Origin: Zygnema circumcarinatum
Taxonomy: Eukaryota; Streptophyta; Zygnematophyceae; Zygnematales; Zygnemataceae
DNA: 64,000 nucleotides
Direction of reading: 5' to 3'
Assembly: GCA_037447605.1 (NCBI GenBank)
Contig: CM074816.1
Location: forward strand, 511,873-575,872
Shown here: positions 47,612-59,080 of the stretch, piece after piece
Numbering within the stretch: position 1 is the stretch's first letter
Layout: each line of letters opens with the position of its first letter
Notes under the pieces: model-generated
Databases searched by the model: none
Seen by the model: the letters and a program-made list of their open reading frames with translations, nothing else
Told to the model about the DNA's origin: nothing
Made by a program: the position numbers and the translations under genes

Positions 47612-47762
47612 CGGGCAGTCTTCGGTTCAGGACAGTAAGTAATAATACTATATCGGCGAATCGCCGGCGTATCGCCAGCGTATCGGATCTCAGCGACAGA
47701 CGGTCCACGCGCCGGCCGGCCGCGATTGTGTACGGCACTGGCCGCGGACGTACGGTACCAAC
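47612..47762 (+). repeat. Second copy of the element interior
   Basis: This stretch aligns collinearly with 46706-46858. Shared blocks are GTTCAGGACAGTAAGTA, ATATCGGCG..ATCGCC, CAGACGGTCCACGCG, GGCCGGCC, TGTGTACGGCA and GTACGGTACC. The inverted ends seen at 46580 and 46871 are missing. It may be a truncated member of the same family. Confidence 0.65.
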
Positions 47763-47924
47763 CGGCACGAGAAGGCAGCAGGCGCCGGCACCGGCAAGTT
47801 ATAACTCCCATACGACAAGATTGGCTGGCCGACCTACCACTGCCGTACCCGACACGTGGTTGGTGACGCCGTGGATTTTCATGGTCCTTCGGGAACGGTT
47901 GGCTTCCCGTGGTTTGTTGTCCAA

Positions 47925-47950
47925 TGTTGTTGTTGTTGTTGTTGTTGTTG
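47925..47950 (+). repeat. (GTT)n microsatellite
   Basis: Eight uninterrupted GTT units lie in the spacer upstream of the deoxynucleoside kinase gene. Confidence 0.92.
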
Positions 47951-49252
47951 CCGTGTGCCATGCATACATAGCGAGACCGTGCCGGGTGTGGGCCACCTCA
48001 CAACTATTTGGCTGGGTAAGTGAAGCTTAGGAAAGCCAGAGGGTTAGGACAAATGACCTGAAATTGTAGTATTTGTTATTCTAGTAAATACAGAATTTAC
48101 AGAATTAAACATCTCCAGATTTCATGCAACCGGACGACTCTATGGAGTCGAAACCTGAGGCTGTGGGATTCTCAACTTACAATCGGATTCTGACGTTCTT
48201 CAACCTCCAACACTTGAACATTTTGCAACCTTTTACCTCAGCATCCAACCTTTACGGGCTGAGCGTGGTCGAAAGGCCAAAAGAGCGCACTTGAGGGTCT
48301 GCCGCTGCAGGAAATAAGTCCGCCATTTGGGGTCGACGTGACATCCATGCCATGCATGCATGCCGGACTGACAGCACAGAAGTCAACGGCAGGTCGCCGA
48401 ATGATTAGGCGTTGGTGCCCTGTGCCACGTGGCAACATGCGGGTTGCAGTGTTGTTGCGCCTCATGCTCGTCCTTGACGTTTTTCTTCCCCAGATTGTTT
48501 CAATTTTTTCACCTCAAAATTTCGCTAACATACAAACGTGTTAGCCGATTGAAGAATTTAAAAAATAAAAATAGAAAAGCCGTGTAAACACACCGACACT
48601 CGCAACACTACTCAGATCGAGCCATTGGCATTCCCTTTTGCAAACAATGGTTGCAATCATTGGCATTGGTTGCAACCACTTCCTATGGTGGATTGAGTCC
48701 ACCAATGAAGGTTGGCTACCATTGCCCATTGGTAATCTACGTTTGCAACCATTGGTATTTCAACCATCACTATTGCCAACGGTTGGCTGGGTTTCCCAAC
48801 CCACCCATCCTCCCAACCCCAAAAGCGGGTCGCCCTGTGCCCGGCGTGGCCGCCTGCTGAACAACAACGGAACTGCGAACCGGACTGCCCGCATGGTTTG
48901 CGGCTCTGCGCCAAAATATCGGCCGCAAATCCATCCCAATCTCAATCAAATCGTACCGCCGCATTTGCCGTACGTGTACCTGTACTGTTCCTGACCTCGA
49001 ACCGACCCTAAGCCGGACCTGTACCCCAGGCAGAGTTTACGGTGCGGCAGTGGTGTACGAACTGTAGAACTGTGTCACCATGGCTGCTACCGAGCCTGTC
49101 TCGAGCCTATCCGTCCGGCTTGGAAGTACCATACTCTAATAGCTGGCCCCCGCCGCCTCCTGTGACCCTGTCCTTCCCTGAACCTCCCTTGACACGTGCC
49201 GCAAGGGCCGCCATGGCTGCCCTGCTCCGAGGCTGCCGACGGTAGTGGGAAG

Positions 49253-52200
49253 ATGCGTCTGCTTCCGCTCAAGGCCGCCACCGCCGCGCGTTTCTCGATG
49301 GCGGCCATGGCCACGGTGCAGGAGCTGCTTTGTCCTGCTGGAGGTGGAGCACGTCTCAGGCTCGCTGGGCACAGTGACAGGAGCTTTTTGAAGTTGGGAG
49401 AGGTGGCATCGCGGAGCTTGTCAAGGCTTCGAGTCTGCGTTGAGAGAGTACAAGACTGCAGGAATGGCAGTATTGATCGTAAATTTGTCCCTGAATTTCG
49501 TGTTGATGTTTCTGCCGCAACTAGGGTTCTCGATTGCAAGGGAGCGTACTGGCTTGGAAGTGCCAAGAAGGGTCGGTTATTTCACTCCGCTTCGCTTCTT
49601 CGATTGGGAGAAAATGAGGCTGGCTCTTGCTCAGCGTCGTATGGTAGCTCCAGAACTGAAAGTGAAGCAGGTATTTCAAGGGAAGAGAATTTTAACGGAG
49701 TTAGTGGAGGAGAGAACGAAGAAGAAGACGGTGGGAGGTCGTCGATGGCTGAGTATACGACGTCTCAGGAAGGCTCACAAGTTCTAATGAAGGATTTGAG
49801 CACTTCTGCAGACTCCAAGCAATTGAGACAACGGAAAACTGATAAGGAGTTGAACGAAAAAGATGATGCACAGGCAGCGAATGTTGAGAAAAGGAGGCGG
49901 AGGAAGAGTGTGCCGGAGTTTTCTGACCTGCGAACCGTGCCCGGCATCGGATTGAAGACGCTGGAGAAGCTGAAGGCGAAGGGCATTCTCGAGGTGGCTG
50001 GCTTGAAGCAATTATACTTGGAAAAGGCAAGAAGCTCCTTCATGCGTTCATTATATTCTTTTGGTTTTGAACATGAAGTCATTGGCTGCTGTTTCTTGGC
50101 CAGGTTTTGCATATATGATGGAATTTTTAGCCATGATTCATCAAGAGAAAGCCATGTCGCTTTGTTCTTTATGGACTGAAGGCCAGAAAGGACTCATGCT
50201 TGTTTTGCATTAAACTAGACTATTTGAACGAGTTTAGTTGCGGTTCTTCAAATTTCGCTTCAATAAGCATACAGTATCAGGTTTTGTGTTCATGAGTGAG
50301 TGTTGTCAATCGGCGTTTTCCGTCATTGATGGTTGTGATTTTTGTCCCGGAAAATTACCTTTTTTGGTTCCTAAAGTAATGCCTAGTAGCACCCTGGGTC
50401 TTGTGAATCTGCCTCAGGGAGTTGGCATTTGTAGTTCAGTGAGAGTGAGCGCTAAGAAAGTTTCTAAAGCTGATTTTCAGGTAGTGCTGTTAACAGAAGG
50501 GCTCTCTTCTCTTAATATATGGCTATACCGAATATGCCAGCAACGTCTACCCTTTTTCCTGGACAAACATATTCACTGAGAGTTTCGTTCGTCCTAAGTT
50601 GACACTTTTCAAACACCTTATGTTGTCCTGAAGTTGCTTCTCTCCAGTTTTATGATGGCGCTGGCAACAACTAGCAGTGCTGCTCCGTCGCATTCTGTAA
50701 TTTGAACGATTTTACGTCTCTCTTATTTGTCATTTAGGAACTCTAAGGCATTTCCTTGGACTGACTGCTTCTAATTGGTTACGTTCTTCATATTCCGTTG
50801 TGCAGTTTGGAGGAGATGGTAGCTCTGAGGAAATGGCGAAGTACCTTCGTAGTGATGTTGGAGTCATGAAGAACCATGCTGCTGCCATTGCCAACTTTGT
50901 ACGGAAAAAAGTAGAAGAAGAGCTGCAAGCTGCGGAAGCAAATGAAGGAGAAGGACAGACAAGTGCGAAGCAAAAGAAGCGACGTTTGACTTTTTGTGTG
51001 GAAGGAAACATCAGTGTGGGCAAAACAACCTTTTTGCAGAAAATAGCTGATCAGATTGTGGAGCTCAGGGATTTGGTGGAGATTGTGCCAGAGCCAGTTG
51101 GGAAATGGCAAGATATTGGCGAAGGGGGTTACAACATCCTTGATGCCTTCTATACTGACCCACGACGATATGCTTACACATTTCAAAACTACGTATTTGT
51201 AACAAGAATGATGCAGGAAAAAGAGAGCTCTAACGGTTTGAGACCCCTGCGGCTGATGGAGCGGTCTGTTTTCAGTGATAGAATGGTGAGAGCACTGACA
51301 GCCGAGCAGCATCCCCTTGCAAATGGAGTGGCTTTGTCGAGCTTGCAGTCATGAATGGTTTTGGACCCTAAAGCCTAGATTAGGATGCAGCCGGTATAGA
51401 AGCACTAAAAGGATGCACGCCCTTCTCTCACTTGGTCCACGGACGTAGTATCTAGTTATTTGAGTGTGCAGGATTATGAAGTTCACCCCCCTTTTTTTGG
51501 ATTCCTTCGCTATTGTGAAAGTTCTACAATGACAAATAGTCGAAACTTGTTACTTCTGGAGGGCTTTTGTTTTTCGCTATGCACGGATTTGGGAGGCCTG
51601 GGAGAAAGAATATTATAGGTTTTTTTGCCAGTTCAGTTCTGTCTTCTCACTTTCTGAATCACCCCGAGCACTCTCTAATAGAAGTGTCTGACTCATCACT
51701 TGAACTATGCCAACAGGTCTTTGTTCGTGCTGTTCATGAGGCCAAGTGGATGGACAGTATGGAGTTGAGTATTTATGACTCATGGTTTGACCCCATGGTA
51801 TCGACTCTACCTGGGCTTGTTCCTGATGGCTTTATATATCTACGTGCGGAGCCGGGTACTTGCCATAAGCGTCTGCAGACAAGGGCCAGGGGTGAAGAAG
51901 CAGGAGTAAGCCTAGAATATTTGATTGACCTACATGAAAAGCATGAGCAGTGGTTGCTCCCAGCTGAAAGAGCGGGAGGCAGCAGCGGCCTTCTGGGAGT
52001 TAGCCAGTGGAGGGAAAGCGAGCTCGTGAAAAAGCCTGATAGCATCGATGTAGTTTCTCTAAGAGGAGACCATGTACACTCCTCCATTCGAGAGGTGAGT
52101 CCATGTGCAAACTGCAGAGTTGTAATATCCGGAAATAGGGACTCTGATGCATGATTAGCGCATGTACAGTGGACCTGAAAGTTGATATGGTGCTATTCTG

Positions 52201-52830
52201 AACGAGAAGGTAAATGTCCCGCTGGCTCTGAGCCATACAGCTCTGTAGATGCGTTCTTAAACACACGAAAGTCATCCTAAGTGATGAGAGTGATTTTCTG
52301 CAGGTACCGGCATTGGTACTGGATTGCGACAATCACATTGATTTTACGCGGGATTTGAGTGCTCAAGCAGAGTAATTATACTTCTTAACCTTTAAACGAT
52401 TCAGCCAATCTTGTCGTTGAACTGTGCTTGCAATAATAATAGTAATACTGTAATAGATCGATGTGTAAATAGAGATTGACTGGAGAAAGTTTACCTTCTA
52501 TAGCAATTGGAATAATCGTGTTTATTTGTCGAGGGAAACTTAGCTTACTTCCTTAGCAGTTTGTACATGAACCATGAAAGCCCTACCCACAGTCGATATA
52601 AAAACACAGAGACCCCTTCTCATTAATTTCTTGTCTGGCGATAATGCAGGTATGCGCGACAGGTGGCTGATTTCTTCGAATACGTAACTAAGATGAAAGA
52701 AGCTCAAGAGGCTCAAAAAGTTCAAGATAGACGGCTGGTTGTTTCTGGCGGCTCTTCTTTGATAATTCCATCAGGCTCTTTGCTTCGAAAAGACTATAAA
52801 ACTCTTCAGCATTCGAGATCGTTTATATGA
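49253..52830 (+). CDS. Plant deoxynucleoside kinase
   Basis: Exons: 49253-50026, 50806-51285, 51717-52094, 52304-52371 and 52650-52830; 626 residues. It phosphorylates deoxynucleosides in the dNTP salvage pathway. A variable N-terminal part (MRLLPLKAATAARF, a possible organelle presequence) is followed by a helix-hairpin-helix-like block at about 216-258 (LRTVPGIGLKTLEKLKAKGI). The kinase has a P-loop at 325-332 (GNISVGKT), EPVGKWQD, FQNYVFVTRMMQEKES, the ERS motif in LMERSVFSDRM, DGFIYLRAEP, KRLQTRARGEEAGVSLEYL (lid) and VPALVLDC. The order matches plant kinases such as Arabidopsis dNK. The first intron begins with GC (AAG|GCAAGA at 50027), demanded by the join LYLEK|FGGDG. A 10-codon upstream ORF at 49213 could damp translation. 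Confidence 0.92.
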
Positions 52831-53393
52831 AAGCATGAGTATGTGAGTTTACCAACAGCAATTGCTGGCATGCAGTCGAGTAATGCAGACGGAAGTTACT
52901 TTCAGGAAGTTGTTGGGATGGAATCTGCGGTTCCAATTCATAAATGTTGGCAGGTGGCTGGCTTATGGGCTCAAGCAAGCATGCCAACTATTCAGCACTG
53001 CTGTGCATAGTAGAGCAACCACAAAGAAGTGTAGGAGGCAATGATGGCGAAGATGGCTTGATCCAAGAGACCGCGGATATGTGCCTGAAGCTGCTGGTAT
53101 TTAGAGGAATAGGTATAAAGTTACAAATAGGTAGCAGCTGATGAGCATGGTGCCTGTAGAAGCAGGTTTTAGTCAACGGGAAGGGTCCATCTGGTCCCTT
53201 AAAGTGATCGGCATGGATAGGATTTCAGGAGCTGATTCAAGTCAGCATCGGATACCTCGCTTAGTGCTCAAAGGTGGGGTTGTACAGACGACTAGCTTCA
53301 AAAGAGGGCTGGTGAACCGCTTTCATGTGAACAATAATTGGCTCAGGCATGTGCTGGGCCCGGAAGTAGTGAGGGCGCCATGAACCTGCTGAA

Positions 53394-53513
53394 GATCGAC
53401 CACACCGGAGGCTCCTTTTGGTAGTAGTTTTGGTCGACCACACCGGAGGCTCCTTCTTTTAGTGGTTTTGGTCGACCACATTGGAGGCTCCTCTTGCTAT
53501 TAGTTTTGGTCGG
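53394..53513 (+). repeat. 38-bp tandem repeat, three copies
   Basis: Units begin GATCGACCACACCGGAGGCT or GGTCGACCACACCGGAGGCT at 53394, 53432 and 53470, with a partial fourth at 53508, so the period is exactly 38 b. Each unit contains GTCGAC or TCGACC and ends in a T-rich half with TAGT or TTTTGG. It lies about 560 b after the kinase stop codon. Function unknown. Confidence 0.85.
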
Positions 53514-56500
53514 TGAATGCGCAGGGGCTAATGCAGGCTCCGTTTGTGTACATACTTGCCTTTGATAATAATGTCTGCTGCTTATAGCCACTTCGCTCAT
53601 TTTTTATTCGCCTTCTCTGCTAGGGTTTGTAGGTCTGCGGGTTTTCGGGTTTGCATACTCCGCCGTCCTGTATTTGTAGGTTGGCGAGTTTGCAGGTTTG
53701 TGGGTTTGGTTTGCGATCTGTTGTTTTGAACGTTCAAGGCGTCTGCAGTGCGATACATTGAATGTAGCGTGACTGGATCGCCCGGTCGGAGGTAGTGTAA
53801 AGGTTGCATGACGCCAGATCCAACTCGGAAACTGTGAAAGCATTGTTCGATAGCTCAGTGTGGAAGAATTGCGAAGTGACGGCTAATGCCTAATGCTTCG
53901 GAAAGGTGAATTTACACATTCGATGCTTGACGATTTCATGGTGTCTAGAAAACAGTTGACTACAGTAACAAATGACAGGATAGCATGCCATTTACTGGAG
54001 ATGGATGCATCATTATCTCTTCATTATGTGCAGCATTTTCTTGGCAAGACTCGTGTGTGCGCAGTAAGTCGGCGTACATTAGATTGCCATGGGGGTTAGA
54101 TGAGGTATGAATTGTATTGAAGGTGTAAGATGGAGGAATGGCTTGATACTATAGCAAGTGTAGCAGTGGCGGCTCCACGTGCTGCTATCAGAGAGAATAG
54201 AACGGGAGGAAGAATGCGCCCTCGAGTTGTTTTGGGCCAATGACCGGGGACAATGGCGCATTCTCGTTGGCGGAAGAAGGTGAACATCGATGCAGAAATG
54301 TGTTTCGAAACCTCTGTTGTTGTTAGTACAGTGAATTGAACGATAGGAGGCAGACTCAGCTTCTTTCGGAAAACATATCTATTTTACACGGGATAAATGA
54401 ATCTTCTTTTCTGCTGTTGTGACTGTCAAGTGTTTATTGCAAATCCGGTTTGTTTGACGTTCGTGATGATATTGTTTGGTGAACGTTCTTTGAAAACCAT
54501 CATGAAAACATTACTCTGGCTATTCTCCCTCCCCGCACAATTTTCCCAGCCAGCAATCCACACATCATTCTTTCGGTCAACTGCCAAGGTTTGGATATCG
54601 CTCGTTGAAGCAGGAGAACCGCAGACATTCGATAAACGCACACCTTAAGGGTTAGAATGCGACAGTGCTCCTAATGTATGATCCGCACATCTGCCCGCCC
54701 TCGCCTCTCATTGAATCATACGCAGCAGCTTGGAGCAAACAGGGCAGGCCGGTCGACTCCACAACGGAAGCAGCCTAAAAAAATGGCCGCTTGCGAAAAA
54801 TCCCGCCTAAGAACTTTCCCTGTTTCCATGGAAGATACCTGACAAGCTCGGATTCGCTGCAAAGGTTTTCCAGGTGGCTTTCTGGTTGTTTTGTTCTAAC
54901 ATGGGCAGCCCGACGGCGCCGAACCAGCGAGCGCTTGCAGGATAAAAAAGAAAATATGAGAAACTCAAGCTGTGCAGGGGTGCTGGTCGCTGGTCGCTTT
55001 TGGAGGGGAGCTCCAGGAGCAGCCTGAGCCCTTCCCTACAGAGCTGCTTGAAGCTGAATGTTGCAGGAGCTTCTTATGATTCATGTGCATTGAGCGGAGA
55101 ACGGCTGCAATATCCATGGCTATTCTGATCATAACGGGGATTTAAGTTAACTAGTGTCCACAAGGATGGATCTTTGGATTGATGACGATGAAGGCATTGT
55201 CATAACCAGGTATGGTTCGCGTACCCCTACTGAAAGTGGTGATCGCATTTGGTTGAAGAGATAGTACTTGCTGCTAAAAGTCACTTCGTAGCGCAGTCTT
55301 CTGCTGCTTTGATTGACGATGAACTGCCAACCTTTGAAAATTGAAGCGACCTGAAGACGATTGGGAAGATGGTGGCTGAAATTAAGAAGGCGCTCTCATA
55401 TGCTGCCGATTCAGGGGCACTTTTCTGAGATGGCAGCGACTCTCAAGCAAGAGTTGAGGAGTACTGAAGACAGTCTGAAGGCATGCATGTAAGCTAGTAT
55501 TGCCGAGGGCAATTCGTTGCTATACATTATGGTGCATTGGCCGGAAATTAAGTCAGAATTCTCCCGCTGGAAGAGTTTATTTTGCGAGGTACTCTGCCTG
55601 CTCACGTCCAATGTTTCCCTCGACCTCTGGACGAGGAAGGTCTTGCATGGGGCTCAGCTAATTGAAACTGCTGGCATTTCCATGTTACAACTTGCAGTTC
55701 AACGGAAGGCTGGGAAAACTGGAGTTAGACATGCAAACAAAGTTCAAACGAAACTTTGAGATGAAAGAGTATCAATACAAGTGCTCTACCAAAGCATGGA
55801 GTCACTTTTGGAAAAATGTGATCCCTGCAGTGAGGAGCGAGCAATCCTTCCATGCACCAATGACTCCTTTCGTGCATTCCATGATGCCAAATGATGGTTA
55901 TTTTTTCAATTTCCAGCCCATTGAAATTAGCAACAAGGAAGACCTTCTCCACCACCATTGACAACCCGTCCTGCCGATTTCCTAGCTCTGCAAGGGCACT
56001 AAGTACAGGAGGGCCCATCTTCTAAGGGCCTCAGACCCCTCCCAACCCTCTGTCTGTTGCATTTGCACTCAAGCAGGAGGAGAGGTGGAAGGACCGAGGC
56101 CTCCAAACTCTGCCGGACGAGTACCACTCACTGCCCTGCTATGTCTTATAGGACACAGAGAGAGGAAGGAAGAGAGAGAGAGATAGGGGGAGAGAGAGAT
56201 AGGGGGGGAGAGAGAGAGAGAGGGAGAAGAGAGAGGCTACATGAGCATGCGCTCCATACCTTGAAAGTCCACTTCTTCCGTCATTCATTAGTCAGCTGAA
56301 TTGAAATAGCCTCCGCCTTGGTTAGCAGCTCTCCACAGCTTCCCATTCAGGTGGCCCCATATGGAGATGCAGCCTTGAGGATGAAAGAGACAGAGAGAAA
56401 AGGAGGGATCGGCTTCTCAGCCAAAGTTGCGTTCCGATTGGAGTTCTTCTTGACCTCCTCTTTCACGAAATCTGAAGTTACTGTACTTAATTTCAGATAT

Positions 56501-56851
56501 TGAAAAGACTGTCTTGCAGCAGCACCTAACCCCTCCTCTATAATAACTCGCCGTTTTTGCTGCGTTTCCTACTGCATATTGCTCAACTAGTCAGAGAAGT
56601 CAACATCACATTGCCAAAGACACCCCCAGGTCGCCTCACTGCACCTGATGATTCTCTCCGGCTGCTGAGTCATGCAAAAAGGATTTCTATGTCCGTACCT
56701 ACTTTCCACAACAGCGCTCAATTTCCATGCTAGAAGCTCTTGGAGTCCCAACAGTTCCATTTGGTGGCAAGTAGTCCTTAAATGACTATGCACTTCCCAA
56801 CGGACTTATGCATTTGATGGGACTCCTAAGAAAGTAACCGCCGGATGGCAT

Positions 56852-57238
56852 TTGTACAGACACAGGAATGCGAAATCTTATCCTGTCCAGCGGAAGGACG
56901 ATCCTGTACATGGCTCCGCATTGAGGCATGTACACTATTGGACGGTGCAGCTGCATGCTTGCCCATTGTCGCTGTCGTCGTCTTCAGACTCCCCAGACTC
57001 ACTGTCAACATCACACGGGAAACAGAAAAGTGTCACTTTCAAATGCAGCATCGTTTGGAAACATGAGCCACTGAGGAGTGTGCTTCTGCCATCTGCTTTC
57101 CCTCACTATTCAGAACATGAGCCAAATCACATCGATGTTCCAACCAAGGACGAGCCAAGGAGGAATCACCCCATACAGTACTCCCAACTAAGGAGCACCT
57201 TTCTAAGTGGTGGTCCCTCTCCAAATGATCAAAGTTAA
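56852..57238 (+). CDS. Uncharacterised ORF, possibly an exon
   Basis: This is a 128-codon open frame in a gene-poor stretch. It is rich in His, Ser and Pro (for example LSSSSDSPDSLSTSHGKQKS) and resembles no family I know. Codon use looks mixed and no matching neighbour exon was found. It could be a single exon, a remnant, or chance. Confidence 0.15.
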   Translation: MYRHRNAKSYPVQRKDDPVHGSALRHVHYWTVQLHACPLSLSSSSDSPDSLSTSHGKQKSVTFKCSIVWKHEPLRSVLLPSAFPHYSEHEPNHIDVPTKDEPRRNHPIQYSQLRSTFLSGGPSPNDQS

Positions 57239-58578
57239 GAATTGTAACTGCATCCCCTCTAATTGGCCGCCAATAATAACTGCCGTATCATCAGACAAGG
57301 ACTGACGAAATGTCACATATACATCCGTTCTAGTGCGCACAGTTCAGTCTTCTGCAATACTTGCCGATGCAGTTTACAATATCGCATGCGATGCGTGAAG
57401 CACCGCACATGTGAGTCGCACGTACTCACCCCCTAACTTGATGCCTCTGTAAATGGCTCTCTCGCCCATTACTAAATCATTCAATCACATCCACCGTCGG
57501 GAACATTTAAAAGCGGGAGTACTGTATTCTGGATTGTGGAAGGGAACTCCGATGTAGGCAGCTCAGAATCCAACAGCTTATATGGGGAAGTCTAAGAGGC
57601 ACATATGAAGCGGCACTCAAGCATCAGACATTTGAAAAGGCTTTTTGCAGTCATCACAAAGCAAAAAATCAGCTCAAAACTTTCATCGAACCAACAAGCT
57701 TCTCGGACACTCAGAGCTGGAGACGCGTGCTTTGCACTTCTTAGCAATTAAATCTTTTGCATCTTATGACCAGCTGGATAAGCTCGTCCATCCTTGATCA
57801 GAACAAAACTTAGCATGCTGACCTGCAATACTGTTTCAAGGTGGGCGCTCGAAAAAACCTCGTAATTCTGCGGTATGTACTCAATGAACAGTAAAAAAAA
57901 TCTCCCTTATAGACGACCTCATGCATGTCAGCTGCATAATCCCCTCTCTGATGGCGCTGGTTTAACCGGTTAACAACCAATTCACTCTAGAAGGAATGCT
58001 GGCTGAGAGGGCAGGAGAATCTAATACAGCTCACAGAGAGACGACAGAAAAGCTATCACGCATCGCACCGCAAAAGATTGGAAAATGAAAAATTGTGTGA
58101 AAATTTTCCACACACGGACTGAGAGCACAATTAACGCACTCCGGGATGGCAAGCGCAATCCTGCTTGCAGGCAGAAAGTGTGTATTTAAGAGAATATGGC
58201 CCTTTTTTGTTGCTTTGAATTTGGGAAGACGAGCAGGGAATAGCCTAATAGCAGCTTAAGGGGACACGCACAAGTAACTAATCGGTATAGGCCTTCACCC
58301 AAGTCGGGCTGCTTCTCTGTCACTTACTTCCGCCTAATTTCCATCTTTCCTTCAGGATGATATGACGACGGATGATATGACGACGGATGATCTGACGAGT
58401 ATCAGAGAAGGCAATGCTATCTTCCCCCTTACGTCGAGCAGCTAGCCGCCCTACAAACCCTAAAAACATTCATAAGAGAAAAAACTTGGAAGCAAAGGTC
58501 GGCCTGAGAACGTTTTGCAGGATTGAAAGCAGATGGCTTAACAAAAAGAGTGCCGGTGCCCTGAATGCAGGCTCTCAC

Positions 58579-59080
58579 CTTGGTTCAAATTCCTTCACAA
58601 ACGTAAGACTTCCTCCATGTTCATCCGGCCAGCGTACTGTCCTTTTCGCGCGGACTCTCTGCTCCTCCTCTCCCTCCGGCTTCTCTGCTTCAACGCCTCC
58701 CAACACTGGGCCTCCCCCTCTCCCCAAAAGCACAGCTTCCGCTATGCCATTGTGCTCCAAGTCCAGACCGACTTCCAAACCCGGCTCCTTCCCCCCCGGA
58801 TCAATGAAAAATGATGCATCGCCATTTCCAGCGTTGCCAGCATGCCCTGTCGTTATCGAATGGTTTTCAGAATTCGTGTGCGTATGCGATGCAGGGAGAT
58901 GTATGGTCTCTGAAAAACAATTGGATACGCTTGAAGAAATAGGTGCAGACGGGGCATCAACTGAAGTTTTAGGGTTTGCTGGGGTGTGCTGCGGAGGCAG
59001 CGACTCTTGCGGAGCCAGCGGAGCCCCCTTTAAGGGCGAAAGCCCCGGATGTTCCACCTTGCCGGCAGCAGGGAGGGAGG
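58579..59080 (-). CDS. Probable exon of small unknown plant protein
   Basis: An open stretch of about 167 codons is bounded by an acceptor (CTTTAG|CC at 59081) and a donor (CCAAG|GTGAGA at 58578). It is rich in Pro, Ser and Gly and ends in RAKRTVRWPDEHGGSLTFVK and EFEP. A [RK]xVxWPDxxGxxLxxVxEFEP block is familiar to me from short, uncharacterised plant proteins, but I cannot name the family with certainty. Neither the first exon with an ATG nor the last exon could be placed, so only this exon is given. No membrane segment or catalytic motif is visible. Confidence 0.4.

Larger units (their letters stand above)
46113..49252. other. Repeat-rich spacer between divergent genes
   Basis: No gene was recognised in these 3.1 kb. 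They hold an inverted-end element (46580-46889), a second partial copy of its interior (47612-47762), a (GTT)n tract (47925-47950), a G-box (48425-48432) and a CCATTGG-rich part (48620-48790). A 10-codon upstream ORF beginning at 49213 ends before the kinase ATG. Confidence 0.6.
52831..58578. other. Gene-poor stretch downstream of kinase
   Basis: No complete gene was recognised. The stretch includes a 38-bp tandem repeat (53394-53513) and a GGTTTG/GTAGGT-rich part (about 53620-53710). A stop-containing region at 55160-55560 has coding-like words (WIDDDEG, KRPEDDWEDGG) and may be a decayed gene. An isolated 128-codon ORF lies at 56852-57238. GA-rich sequence occurs at 56157-56235. Confidence 0.45.
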
